Source: Micavibrio sp. UBA2137 (lineage in GTDB: Bacteria; Pseudomonadota; Alphaproteobacteria; Micavibrionales; Micavibrionaceae). From it: a DNA stretch of 64,000 nt. Position 1 is the first letter of the stretch, and each line of letters starts with the position of its first letter. The notes under the pieces are model-generated. The model was given only the letters and a program-made list of their open reading frames with translations, did not search any database and was not told where the DNA came from. Shown one piece after another: positions 43,218 to 51,011 of this stretch. The stretch covers positions 479,976-543,975 of the forward strand of contig DCXL01000004.1 of NCBI GenBank assembly GCA_002328415.1. The letters run 5' to 3'. Made by a program: the position numbers and the translations under genes.

Positions 43218-43739
43218 TTAATTGGTCTGATTATCTGCCATCTGATCAATTACGGCCTCAAATAACTTGCCTTCATCGATTTTTTCCGTCTGAAGCGCCT
43301 CATACATTTCTACCATGCGTGCTTTCATACGCTCTTTTTCTTCGGCATCGAATAGAGCTTGCGCCTCTAGCAGAATATCGCATTCCTCAAGTGTCTTGAT
43401 ATGCTCACCGCGTAAAGCCTCAAGGATATATTTTTCTTGGGCAGCAAAGTCGCCATCACACCATGCCATGAGGCGGGCAAAACGAAAGAAATCCAACTTG
43501 TCTTTTTTATCTGTAATCTGGGCAAAGAAATCGCGAATATCGCCCTTGATGACTGTATCGCGATACAGGATGTCTTTTTGCTTATCAGAAAAATCATAAC
43601 GCTCGATCGCATCCAGCATGAGCGCCTCTTCCTGAACCATAATCATGTTATCAGCATGCGCCATTGCAAAAACGGCACGCCACATATTGAAATGACTGTC
43701 TGAAACGCCTGTTTCAGCAGGTGAAGGTGATATAGGCAT
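43218..43739 (-). CDS. TerB-like helical protein, paralogue 1
   Basis: About 173 residues. Two acidic motifs, MAHADNMIMVQEEALML and AWCDGDFAAQEKYIL, match the paired metal-binding repeats of TerB-like domains (pattern ADGx-EE). The C-terminal DAEEKERMKARMVEMYEAL is helical. It is clearly homologous along its length to the gene immediately upstream (shared FFAQITD, WCDG, FDAEEK and MKARM). It follows that gene by 4 bases, so they form a two-gene tandem-duplication transcript. TerB relatives are linked to stress and metal sensing at membranes; the role here is unknown. No other ter gene is adjacent. Confidence 0.7.
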   Translation of the reverse strand: MPISPSPAETGVSDSHFNMWRAVFAMAHADNMIMVQEEALMLDAIERYDFSDKQKDILYRDTVIKGDIRDFFAQITDKKDKLDFFRFARLMAWCDGDFAAQEKYILEALRGEHIKTLEECDILLEAQALFDAEEKERMKARMVEMYEALQTEKIDEGKLFEAVIDQMADNQTN

Positions 43740-43743
43740 AGAA

Positions 43744-44274
43744 TTAGTCTTTCTCGTCCCTGTTAGTTGACTGGTCGCGGTCGGCCCACATCTTACGAAT
43801 AAGAGCGCCAAAAACGCCACCTTCTTCTTGTTTTTTGTTTTGTTGCAAGGCGCTATACATTTGTGTCATACGCGCCTTCATCAAATCTTTTTCTTCGGCA
43901 TCAAAGGTTGTCGCGACCTCTTCCAACATAGCCCCCTCATCCAATGCCTGAAGATGGGCACCTTTAAGTGTGTCGAGGATTAACCGCTCCTGCGCGTCAA
44001 AATTACCATCACACCAAATAATAAGGCGCGCATATTCAAAAAAGTCGGCCTTATCCTGCCTGTCTGTGATCTGTGCAAAAAATGCTCCTGCATCGCCTTG
44101 GACGCGCATATCCTCATGCAAGATACGGGATTGTTCCTCTGTAAAGGGATAGGTCGCCAAAATATTATCCATAAAGGCAACTTCTTCATCTACAATCACG
44201 CCATCGGCATGGGCCAAGGCAAAAACGGCACGCCACATCGCAAAACGACTTTCGGTGATTTCGGTGTCTCGCAT
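43744..44274 (-). CDS. TerB-like helical protein, paralogue 2
   Basis: About 176 residues, paralogous to the following gene. The acidic motifs are LAHADGVIVDEEVAFMD and IWCDGNFDAQERLIL. It ends in a charged tail (MWADRDQSTNRDEKD) that the other paralogue lacks. GGGAGA sits 6 bases before the ATG at 44274. It is divergent from the Y-family polymerase gene. The high sequence similarity suggests an old duplication with divergence rather than a recent copy. Function unknown. Confidence 0.7.
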   Translation of the reverse strand: MRDTEITESRFAMWRAVFALAHADGVIVDEEVAFMDNILATYPFTEEQSRILHEDMRVQGDAGAFFAQITDRQDKADFFEYARLIIWCDGNFDAQERLILDTLKGAHLQALDEGAMLEEVATTFDAEEKDLMKARMTQMYSALQQNKKQEEGGVFGALIRKMWADRDQSTNRDEKD

Positions 44275-44393
44275 AGATTCTCCCTGTTTCAATAGGTGCA
44301 CCTTTTTACTGTGAAACGCCCTTCAAAACAAGGATGGACGTGACACGACCTTCCCCTCACGAATTTTTTGACTTGATTTGCATAAGTGATTTA

Positions 44394-44408
44394 GAATATA
44401 TAGTGAAC
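44394..44408 (+). promoter_or_regulatory. Candidate LexA-type operator upstream of the Y-family polymerase
   Basis: GAAT-N7-GAAC (44394-44397 and 44405-44408) differs by one base from GAAC-N7-GAAC, the reverse complement of the alphaproteobacterial LexA site GTTC-N7-GTTC. It lies just upstream of the ATG of a Y-family polymerase, a typical SOS gene. Seven of eight defined bases match. Confidence 0.4.
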
Positions 44409-44413
44409 ATATC

Positions 44414-45703
44414 ATGAATATATATAACACAAATATACAAGATGATGAGGACACAGTGCAGTGGCTGTTTCTGGATCTAAACAGCTATTTCGCCAGTGTC
44501 GAGCAACAAATGAACCCACACTTACGGGGCAAACCAGTAGTCGTTGTACCCACGATGACGGACGCCACCTGTGCCATTGCCGCCTCTTACGAAGCAAAAG
44601 CCTATGGGGTAAAAACAGGCACAAAAATATATGATGCCAAAAAAATGTGCCCTGACCTTATCTGCGTTCCCGCCTGTCATGAAAAATATGTCACCTTTCA
44701 TCACCGCATCATTGACGAGATTATCCTGCACACCCCCATCAATAAAATCTGGTCGATTGACGAATTATCCTCGCGCCTCCCCCCTAACAAACGCCCCGTA
44801 GAATCCGCCATTGCCCTGTGTGAACGCATCAAGGAAGGGCTTGCCAAGAATGTCGGGCCAGCTATTACATGTTCTATTGGTCTTGCGCCCAACAGCTTTC
44901 TGGCCAAGGTTGCCACCGACATGGAAAAGCCAGATGGGCTTGTTATCCTGCGCAGATGCGATCTGCCCGGTCGTTTGTTTGATCTGAAACTTTCTGACCT
45001 GCCCGGTATTGGCAAGAATATGGAGGCGCGTTTGTTTCGTGCAGGCATCACAACCGTTGAGAAACTTTGGAATATCAGCCCCAAACACGCACGCAAAATC
45101 TGGGGCTCTGTCTCGGGAGAGCGATTCTGGTATAACCTGCACGGATTTGATGTCCCCGATCAAAAAACATCACGCAGTATGATTGGCCACTCGCGTGTGC
45201 TTGACCCTGACTTGCGCGAGAGCGACAAGGCACGCTTGATTGCACGACGCTTACTCCTCAAGGCCTTGGCGCGCTTACGGAGAGAGAGTTTCTATGCCCA
45301 GAGCTTCCGATTAGGTGTCAAATCCATTGATGGCCAGAAATGGGCTTATGAAATCACCTGCAATCCGTCCCAAGATAATTTTTTCTTTATCAAGACACTT
45401 GATGAGCTATGGGAACTCATGGAAATCACCTTTCGCAAGTCAAAATTTATCAAGGTTTCTGTCATTTTTGGACGATTGGCACAGGCTGGGGAGTGTACAG
45501 GCGATCTCTTTGAGGCCTGTGACACAAAGGCTCAGGAGGAACAGGCGAAGAATTCCCTATTGACGTTCGCAATGGATCATATAAATAAGCGTTATGGAGC
45601 AGAGACAGTGAAACTTGGGTTTCCACCAAAAACACTTGCTGAAGATGTTGGAACTAAAATCGCTTTCTCGCGTATACCAGACAAGGCAGAATTCAATGAG
45701 TGA
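44414..45703 (+). CDS. Y-family DNA polymerase, DinB/ImuB-like
   Basis: 429 residues. The palm domain has the first catalytic Asp in FLDLNSYFASVEQQ and the Asp-Glu pair in IWSIDELSSRL, so the polymerase should be active, unlike ImuB. Other motifs: SYEAKAYGVKTGTKIYDAKK, SIGLAPNSFLAKVATDMEKPDGL and the helix-hairpin-helix LPGIGKNMEARLF. The little-finger region follows. It is longer than E. coli DinB (351), with an unusual N-terminal addition and C-terminal tail. A LexA-like site lies upstream. No imuA or dnaE2 is adjacent. Confidence 0.88.
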   Translation: MNIYNTNIQDDEDTVQWLFLDLNSYFASVEQQMNPHLRGKPVVVVPTMTDATCAIAASYEAKAYGVKTGTKIYDAKKMCPDLICVPACHEKYVTFHHRIIDEIILHTPINKIWSIDELSSRLPPNKRPVESAIALCERIKEGLAKNVGPAITCSIGLAPNSFLAKVATDMEKPDGLVILRRCDLPGRLFDLKLSDLPGIGKNMEARLFRAGITTVEKLWNISPKHARKIWGSVSGERFWYNLHGFDVPDQKTSRSMIGHSRVLDPDLRESDKARLIARRLLLKALARLRRESFYAQSFRLGVKSIDGQKWAYEITCNPSQDNFFFIKTLDELWELMEITFRKSKFIKVSVIFGRLAQAGECTGDLFEACDTKAQEEQAKNSLLTFAMDHINKRYGAETVKLGFPPKTLAEDVGTKIAFSRIPDKAEFNE

Positions 45704-45751
45704 ATTTTGCAAATGCATGAACACAAACTTTAAAAAATTAAGGATTTCAAA

Positions 45752-46162
45752 ATGATGAATTCAAAAACACTCGCACTATTCGCAGCAACAGCCGCAATCG
45801 CATTCTCACCAGCATTGGCGCAAGCAGATGACCACGGCATGGAAGCAAGCACATCCGTTGAAGTTATGGAAGATGCCTCAGCAGGCGTTTTAGCTGAAAC
45901 AGAAACAATGACAGATACATCTGCCTCAACAACAATCGATGTAGATACAACTGGCGACGTGCGTCCAGACGTAGAGACAACAGATGTTGAGATGGATGAC
46001 CAAATGACAACAAGTGTTGATGTTGAAAATGATGACGAAAACACAGATGTTGAAGTTGATGCCGACCTTGATACAGGCGCCGATGGAAATGTTGACGTTC
46101 TTGGCACAACGACAGAAGGTGGCGTCGTTGTTGGAACAGATGCAGATGCTTCTGTAGAATAA
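45752..46162 (+). CDS. Small secreted acidic low-complexity protein
   Basis: 136 residues. A signal peptide (LALFAATAAIAFSPALAQA) is followed by a mature part dominated by Asp, Glu, Thr and Val (short repeats such as DVETTDVEMDDQMTTSVDV), with no cysteine. It resembles Ca2+- or cation-binding spacer proteins only in composition. AAGGA precedes the tandem ATGs and a strong terminator follows, so it is a well-expressed single gene. It parallels the Glu/Ala-rich protein at 37571 in size, export signal and terminator, though the sequences differ. No family recognised. Confidence 0.7.
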   Translation: MMNSKTLALFAATAAIAFSPALAQADDHGMEASTSVEVMEDASAGVLAETETMTDTSASTTIDVDTTGDVRPDVETTDVEMDDQMTTSVDVENDDENTDVEVDADLDTGADGNVDVLGTTTEGGVVVGTDADASVE

Positions 46163-46185
46163 TTCAGATTTAAATATTTGATTCA

Positions 46186-46219
46186 AAAACGCTAGCTCCT
46201 TACGGGGCTGGCGTTTTTT
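46186..46219 (+). terminator. Rho-independent terminator after the secreted acidic protein gene
   Basis: AAAACGCTAGCTCC pairs with GGGGCTGGCGTTTT around the loop TTAC, a 14-bp stem with G-U pairs, followed by T residues. Confidence 0.88.
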
Positions 46220-46257
46220 ATTTAGTGAAGAGCGCGAAAATGCTATAACAGCCTCCC

Positions 46258-47013
46258 ATGTCACAGATATGCATCTATCAAGATTATGTTCATAATAACG
46301 GTGTCCTTTATAAGGCATTGAAGAACCTTTATCCGCAGGCAGATATCCGCGCGATTGATACCGTGGATATTTTGAAAGGACATTTAAATAAGGACATTAA
46401 CCTCTTCATTATGCCAGGAGGCGCAGATCTTTATTACTGTGACCAGCTCAATGGTAAAGGTAATGCACTCATTCGCGGTTATGTTGAAAATGGCGGTACA
46501 TATCTTGGTATTTGCGCAGGGGCATATTACGGCACAAAGTCAATCCTTTGGGCACAAGGCACGTCTCAGGAAATCACAGGCCCACGTGAACTATCCTTCT
46601 GCGATGCAATTGCAACGGGGCCTGTTTCCTCTTTGATTGAAGATGGTGATGTTGAGAAGAATTGGGATGCAGTCACAACCCTCTCTTTTGATGGTAAAGA
46701 GTTTTCCGTTCTTTATAAAGGCGGATGCGTCTTTTCAGAACCAGAAGATGAGGCAACCGTTCTGGGGCGTTACAGCGATTTAGACGGTCAGCCACCTGCC
46801 ATACTCCACACACCTATCGGGCAAGGACATGCGATCTTAAGTAGTCCACATATTGAGTACTCACCCGAATTGTATGCCAGAAGCCTTGTTCAGCATCTTA
46901 ATCCCGCTTATGTACGACAAGCCCAGATTGCCGAACATTATAAAAAGATTTGCAGTGAACATCCCAAGCCTTTATTAAAACAGGTTCTGAAAAAAGCAGG
47001 GATTGAAATTTAA
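46258..47013 (+). CDS. BPL_N/class I amidotransferase-like protein, paralogue 1
   Basis: 251 residues. It fits the class I glutamine-amidotransferase-like fold seen in the N-terminal region of eukaryotic biotin protein ligases (BPL_N). The nucleophile elbow is YLGICAGAYYG with Cys at about 86, preceded by LFIMPGGADLYY. No biotin-ligase catalytic domain is present, so it is not BirA. It is followed after 2 bases by a longer paralogue. The substrate is unknown. No His-Glu pair could be assigned with confidence. Confidence 0.7.
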   Translation: MSQICIYQDYVHNNGVLYKALKNLYPQADIRAIDTVDILKGHLNKDINLFIMPGGADLYYCDQLNGKGNALIRGYVENGGTYLGICAGAYYGTKSILWAQGTSQEITGPRELSFCDAIATGPVSSLIEDGDVEKNWDAVTTLSFDGKEFSVLYKGGCVFSEPEDEATVLGRYSDLDGQPPAILHTPIGQGHAILSSPHIEYSPELYARSLVQHLNPAYVRQAQIAEHYKKICSEHPKPLLKQVLKKAGIEI

Positions 47014-47015
47014 TC

Positions 47016-47927
47016 ATGCGTAATAAGATTGTAATATACAGCGACCGCGAAAGCTTTACCTCGACATCCTCACTTGAAGGTGAGTTAAAGCGCCTTTTCA
47101 ATACACATGCCTTTGAAATCGCATGTGTTGACCGTCACCAATTCGCTGCACTTTCTGAGATTGAAGACGATACATTCCTTTTTGTTCTGCCCGGCATCAA
47201 TGGGGAGAAATGCATGTATCCCGACCATATTGGGAAAGCTGGCTTTTCAAAGATACGCGATTATGTTGAACAAGGCGGAGCCTATCTTGGCTTTTGCGCA
47301 GGGGCTTATCACGCCTTTTCAGACATTGATTACATCCCCCCCTTTGGACGCCCTAAGCATCGTTCTAAAGATAAGGCACTTATTGAGGGTACAGCAACAG
47401 GACCAATCCATCACGCCTATATTCCTGATAACGGCCTGAATAATTACAGCGGATGCACAACGATTTCCGTTCATGTTGAGGATACAACCCCTTATGATAT
47501 GTTGGCCTGCTATGGTAACGGGCCGCTGCTCATTCCCTCAAGCGAAGACAGTCTGCGTACACGTGTTATTGCGCGCTATAATGATGTTGAAGGTAACCCA
47601 CCTGCCATATTGGAGCGTCGCGTTGGACAAGGCCTTGTGATTGCCTCGGGAATTGTACCTCAATATGGAGCAATGCATATCGCCGAAGAAAGCTATGGTG
47701 AAATGGGGAAACGCGGTTATGGCGCATTGGTCGAACTAGAGAAATCGCTTAAACCACATGAAGATAATCGTCTGCGCCTCATGGGAATGCTGCGCGCGTC
47801 ACTGCTTGATCATTGGAACGCACTGCATCCTGAAGAGGCTAAATTACAAGAAGCCCATAGAGAAAAAATGCCAACGCAATCGCACCTAGCGTTGCCGCAT
47901 AATTCGTCGGCAGCCCGCCCTTTGTAA
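47016..47927 (+). CDS. BPL_N/class I amidotransferase-like protein, paralogue 2
   Basis: 303 residues. Homologous to the preceding gene: DDTFLFVLPGINGEK and YLGFCAGAYHA (Cys at about 94), then ATGPIHH, RYNDVEGNPPAILERRVGQG and a C-terminal extension of about 55 residues with ELEKSLKPHEDNRLRLMGMLR. The two genes form a tight tandem (2-base gap), suggesting a heteromer or consecutive reactions. Its 3' end overlaps the convergent membrane-protein gene by 89 bases, an unusually long antisense overlap. Confidence 0.7.
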   Translation: MRNKIVIYSDRESFTSTSSLEGELKRLFNTHAFEIACVDRHQFAALSEIEDDTFLFVLPGINGEKCMYPDHIGKAGFSKIRDYVEQGGAYLGFCAGAYHAFSDIDYIPPFGRPKHRSKDKALIEGTATGPIHHAYIPDNGLNNYSGCTTISVHVEDTTPYDMLACYGNGPLLIPSSEDSLRTRVIARYNDVEGNPPAILERRVGQGLVIASGIVPQYGAMHIAEESYGEMGKRGYGALVELEKSLKPHEDNRLRLMGMLRASLLDHWNALHPEEAKLQEAHREKMPTQSHLALPHNSSAARPL

Positions 47928-48369
47928 AAAACCAGTATTGAATGGCATGAACAGGAATAGCCGCGGCCACAAAGAGGCGAATACCACCCCACAAATAAGC
48001 CCCTTGTCCAGCAGGTGGAAATAATATGAAGCTACCCAGTAAAATAACAATCATGATAAGGGTTGTTGATTTGTACCAGCGGTTGGCATAGCTGGTCAGC
48101 GCGCCAACACTGCGCATTGACATCCAAATCCAGGCAGGAATGGACACCCACAAAGAAATCAGAATTGCCAGCGTGTAAATGGATTCATTAGCTAAAAGAT
48201 GCGTTAAAAAGCCAACAGCCATCCCTTTTTTCAAGGCTAGTCCCAAGATAGAGGCAATGTAGGTCAGGCTAAGTATTGGAATATAACGATTGAGGAAAAT
48301 CTCGACAAACGTCAGGTCTGTGCCCTTATGACCAACCTCGTAATTCTCTCTCTCCTCACGCACAGACAT
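47839..48369 (-). CDS. Small polytopic membrane protein of unknown function
   Basis: 176 residues with about four membrane helices (IPILSLTYIASILGLAL; YTLAILISLWVSIPAWIW; TTLIMIVILLGSFILF; LGAIALAFFLYGLLVI). The N-terminus is charged. No family is recognised. The ATG at 48369 abuts the stop of the MgpS/SUV3-like C-terminal gene without a gap, so it is co-transcribed with it. The last helix is encoded within the antisense overlap with paralogue 2 above. Confidence 0.6.
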   Translation of the reverse strand: MSVREERENYEVGHKGTDLTFVEIFLNRYIPILSLTYIASILGLALKKGMAVGFLTHLLANESIYTLAILISLWVSIPAWIWMSMRSVGALTSYANRWYKSTTLIMIVILLGSFILFPPAGQGAYLWGGIRLFVAAAIPVHAIQYWFFTKGGLPTNYAATLGAIALAFFLYGLLVI

Positions 48370-49446
48370 TTATTTGCCTTGTCCTTTTTTCAGCTGCTCC
48401 AGAATAGCAAAAGGAGAATCCTCTGGCTTGGGCGCAGGCGCGTTTGACACCATGCGTGGCTTTGGCTTGCCACCTTTGCCTTTTTTATTGGGCTTTTTCG
48501 TCCGTTGTTGTTTGTCCTGTGACTTACTTGGGCGCGCACCTCCTGCTTGGCGTGGTTTATGTGCTTGCCCCTTCTTCAGATAGAACATATCAAGCTCTGG
48601 CTTAACATCTGCTTCAGGCTTATCTTCTGACTTTTCCTCTGTTTGAGGTGCGTCTTCTATCTCGGATTCAGGCTCTTTCTTTTCGCCTTCGCTCTTGATA
48701 TGGACGTGTCCCATTGCACTCAAGATGGCATAAAGGTCCTCAATTGAGCATCCAAGCCATTCCGCCATTTTATGCTGTGCCTGAAACTTACCTTGTTCAG
48801 CCGTTTCATAAATTTCGTTCAAAACACGGTCAAGCATATCAATGCGAATGGCACGCGGGCCAAACACAGGGTAGCTGATGGCGCGATAGTAATCTTTGTC
48901 AATCTCTTCAGTATTAACAGTGACCGAAACTGCGCCATCGGCTGGCACAGTGGCAGGAAGGTCTTTCCCGTTCCAAAGTGACCAGAGAAGCGCACGCAAG
49001 CGCACTGACTTTGGTTTTGTTAATGCTGGCAAGAAAACAAGAATAGGCCCTAGCTTGATTTTAAAACTGCGAATAAGCGCGCGCGCCTCTTCATCAAGCT
49101 CATTGATATAATCTTGTACCTTGCTGCGGTGGCACGTGCCTAGTGTATCACCCATAACCTTAGAAATCTCACGCACAGGCGCAGGGTGTGTTTCAGGACA
49201 TTCATTGATAATTTTTAAATATTCAAGAGTTTCCCCAATATAGGACATCACCCAGTCTTGGGTTTTTTGCGCATCTTCATCACTCATCTCTGTTGTTATT
49301 TTAACGACAGGTTTCAAGATGTGCTCGCCCTTCTCCAGTTGAGCAATTGGCGTGCCCGGAACAGGATTATTCGCTGTTTTTTGGAAAAGAACCTGACCCT
49401 TTTGATCAAGTTGAAATTGTGAGGCCTCAGCCTTCGCGATAGTCAT
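48370..49446 (-). CDS. Free-standing C-terminal domain of an MgpS/SUV3-like helicase
   Basis: 358 residues without any helicase motif. The middle part matches the C-terminal region of alphaproteobacterial SUV3/MgpS-like RNA helicases: LGPILVFLPALTKPKSVRLRAL, GPRAIRIDMLDRVLNEIYE and AEWLGCSIEDLYAILSAMG. The tail is Lys/Pro/Gly-rich (QRTKKPNKKGKGGKPKPR) and ends DSPFAILEQLKKGQGK, as in those proteins. No helicase DExH or ATPase region occurs upstream in any frame, and the next gene upstream is divergent, so this is not a simple frameshift. It may be a degenerate remnant or a separate RNA-binding protein. Confidence 0.65.
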   Translation of the reverse strand: MTIAKAEASQFQLDQKGQVLFQKTANNPVPGTPIAQLEKGEHILKPVVKITTEMSDEDAQKTQDWVMSYIGETLEYLKIINECPETHPAPVREISKVMGDTLGTCHRSKVQDYINELDEEARALIRSFKIKLGPILVFLPALTKPKSVRLRALLWSLWNGKDLPATVPADGAVSVTVNTEEIDKDYYRAISYPVFGPRAIRIDMLDRVLNEIYETAEQGKFQAQHKMAEWLGCSIEDLYAILSAMGHVHIKSEGEKKEPESEIEDAPQTEEKSEDKPEADVKPELDMFYLKKGQAHKPRQAGGARPSKSQDKQQRTKKPNKKGKGGKPKPRMVSNAPAPKPEDSPFAILEQLKKGQGK

Positions 49447-49600
49447 GCAGTTGTCCTATGTCATTTTGATTTCACTTTTTATATCTTGTCGTTGGCCAAA
49501 TTTCAATCACAACCCCCTTTAAAAGTGCCTCCCTTGCCATATTTTAATGAAATCATTATCCTCGATAATGTTTGAACCCCTTACAAAGGATATTCCTACC

Positions 49601-51007
49601 GTGACCACAATCTCTCAACGTCTTCTGACAACCCTTTCTGTATCTGCGCTTTTGCTTGGTGCATCCATGAACGCAACACAAGCCTCACCTGAAAAACAGG
49701 CGGAATTGCGTACAGAAATTTCTGAATTGCTCGCTTCGCAAAATTTACAGCTGGAAGATGGAAAGATAATCGAGATTGTCGAAAAGGATAATTACTATAT
49801 TGCAACGATTCCTTCGATGTCAGCAAAGGTCAACGGCAAAAAACGCTACACTGCACCTGGTGCTGTTATAAATGCACGTCCCAAAGATGATGAAAACTGG
49901 GAAATGAAATACAAGCTTGTCTCTCCTATTCGTATCTTTGGTACAGAGGCCAACGATGAAATGAAGGTTTTTATTGATGAGCAGGACAGTGAAGGAATTT
50001 GGAACGCCTCACTGAACAACTTCACCTATTTAAAATCACAATTTGAGGATGTTTCCCTGCGTGATGTAAAAGAGGGGATCGTATTTAAGTTCAATGATGT
50101 TGACAGTTTGCAGCGTATTGAAAAGGCAGCTGACAATCTTTATACAGCACGCGCTATTATTGAGCTAAAAGATATGACGGGCACAAAAAACAATCAGGTT
50201 TTTGCGAAAATGGGCGATTTAAAAATTACTTCTGTTGCCGAAAATGCAGATATTCAAAAAATACAAAGCCTCGCATCACAGATTTTTGACGCCACTGACT
50301 CACATGAAAAAATGCAGGAACACCTTGCTGATTTTATTTATGATAGTGAAGCTGAAATTTCTATTAAAGACATATCGTTTATTGCCCCTGAAGACAGTAA
50401 GGCTAACTTTGAAGGAGACCTGATTATACCCGAGGTCAAGCTTGCCGCATCACTCAAGGATTCACAAACCGATAAAGCCGATTTAAAACTCGCTCTAAAA
50501 ATGATACGGACCCCTTTTGAAAATGACGACAGCTTGATCCCACAAATTATTGATTTTGATATCAATGCAGAAAATATTCCTTTGCAGGAAATTATCGCAC
50601 AAGAGGATATGGAAAACCCCAATCAAGAAGCTGTTAAAAACGCATTTTTTAACTCTGGATTTAAATTGGGGTTGAACAGCATCAAGGTTATGTCGAGCCA
50701 AATGGGTATGGATTTTGCTGGCGATATCAAAGCCGATAAAGGTGCTATGCTTGGGATAACGTCTAGCATTAACGGTACGATTAAGGGGCTAGATGCCATG
50801 ATAAAAATGGCAAAGCAAAAATCAGCCGACGCCCCTGGTGAAGTTCAAAAAGGCTTGAGCTTTTTGCCGATGCTTCAGCTTTTTGGGCAAAAGCAAGGAG
50901 ACAAGGACATCTGGACCTATGACATTGATGTTGCCAAAGATGGTAGCGTGAAAATTAATGGTGCGGATATGTCGGCTATGATGGGTGCAATGTCAGGCAA
51001 AAAATAA
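49601..51007 (+). CDS. Exported protein of unknown function
   Basis: About 468 residues from the GTG at 49601, which gives a good signal peptide (SQRLLTTLSVSALLLGASM) and has AAAGGA at 49585-49590; the frame is open to 49547. The mature part is a mixed, repetitive beta/helix protein (LRTEISELLASQNLQLEDGKI; IEIVEKDNYYIATIPSM), with a pattern reminiscent of YdgA/DUF945-type periplasmic proteins, but I cannot assign it. It ends KINGADMSAMMGAMSGKK. Convergent with hemW. Confidence 0.65.
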   Translation: MTTISQRLLTTLSVSALLLGASMNATQASPEKQAELRTEISELLASQNLQLEDGKIIEIVEKDNYYIATIPSMSAKVNGKKRYTAPGAVINARPKDDENWEMKYKLVSPIRIFGTEANDEMKVFIDEQDSEGIWNASLNNFTYLKSQFEDVSLRDVKEGIVFKFNDVDSLQRIEKAADNLYTARAIIELKDMTGTKNNQVFAKMGDLKITSVAENADIQKIQSLASQIFDATDSHEKMQEHLADFIYDSEAEISIKDISFIAPEDSKANFEGDLIIPEVKLAASLKDSQTDKADLKLALKMIRTPFENDDSLIPQIIDFDINAENIPLQEIIAQEDMENPNQEAVKNAFFNSGFKLGLNSIKVMSSQMGMDFAGDIKADKGAMLGITSSINGTIKGLDAMIKMAKQKSADAPGEVQKGLSFLPMLQLFGQKQGDKDIWTYDIDVAKDGSVKINGADMSAMMGAMSGKK

Positions 51008-51011
51008 TTAC

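Noticed and set aside
48370..51007. Frameshifted helicase gene, with the missing half upstream of 49446
   Set aside because: The upstream gene is on the opposite strand and no DExH or Walker motif appears in any frame nearby.
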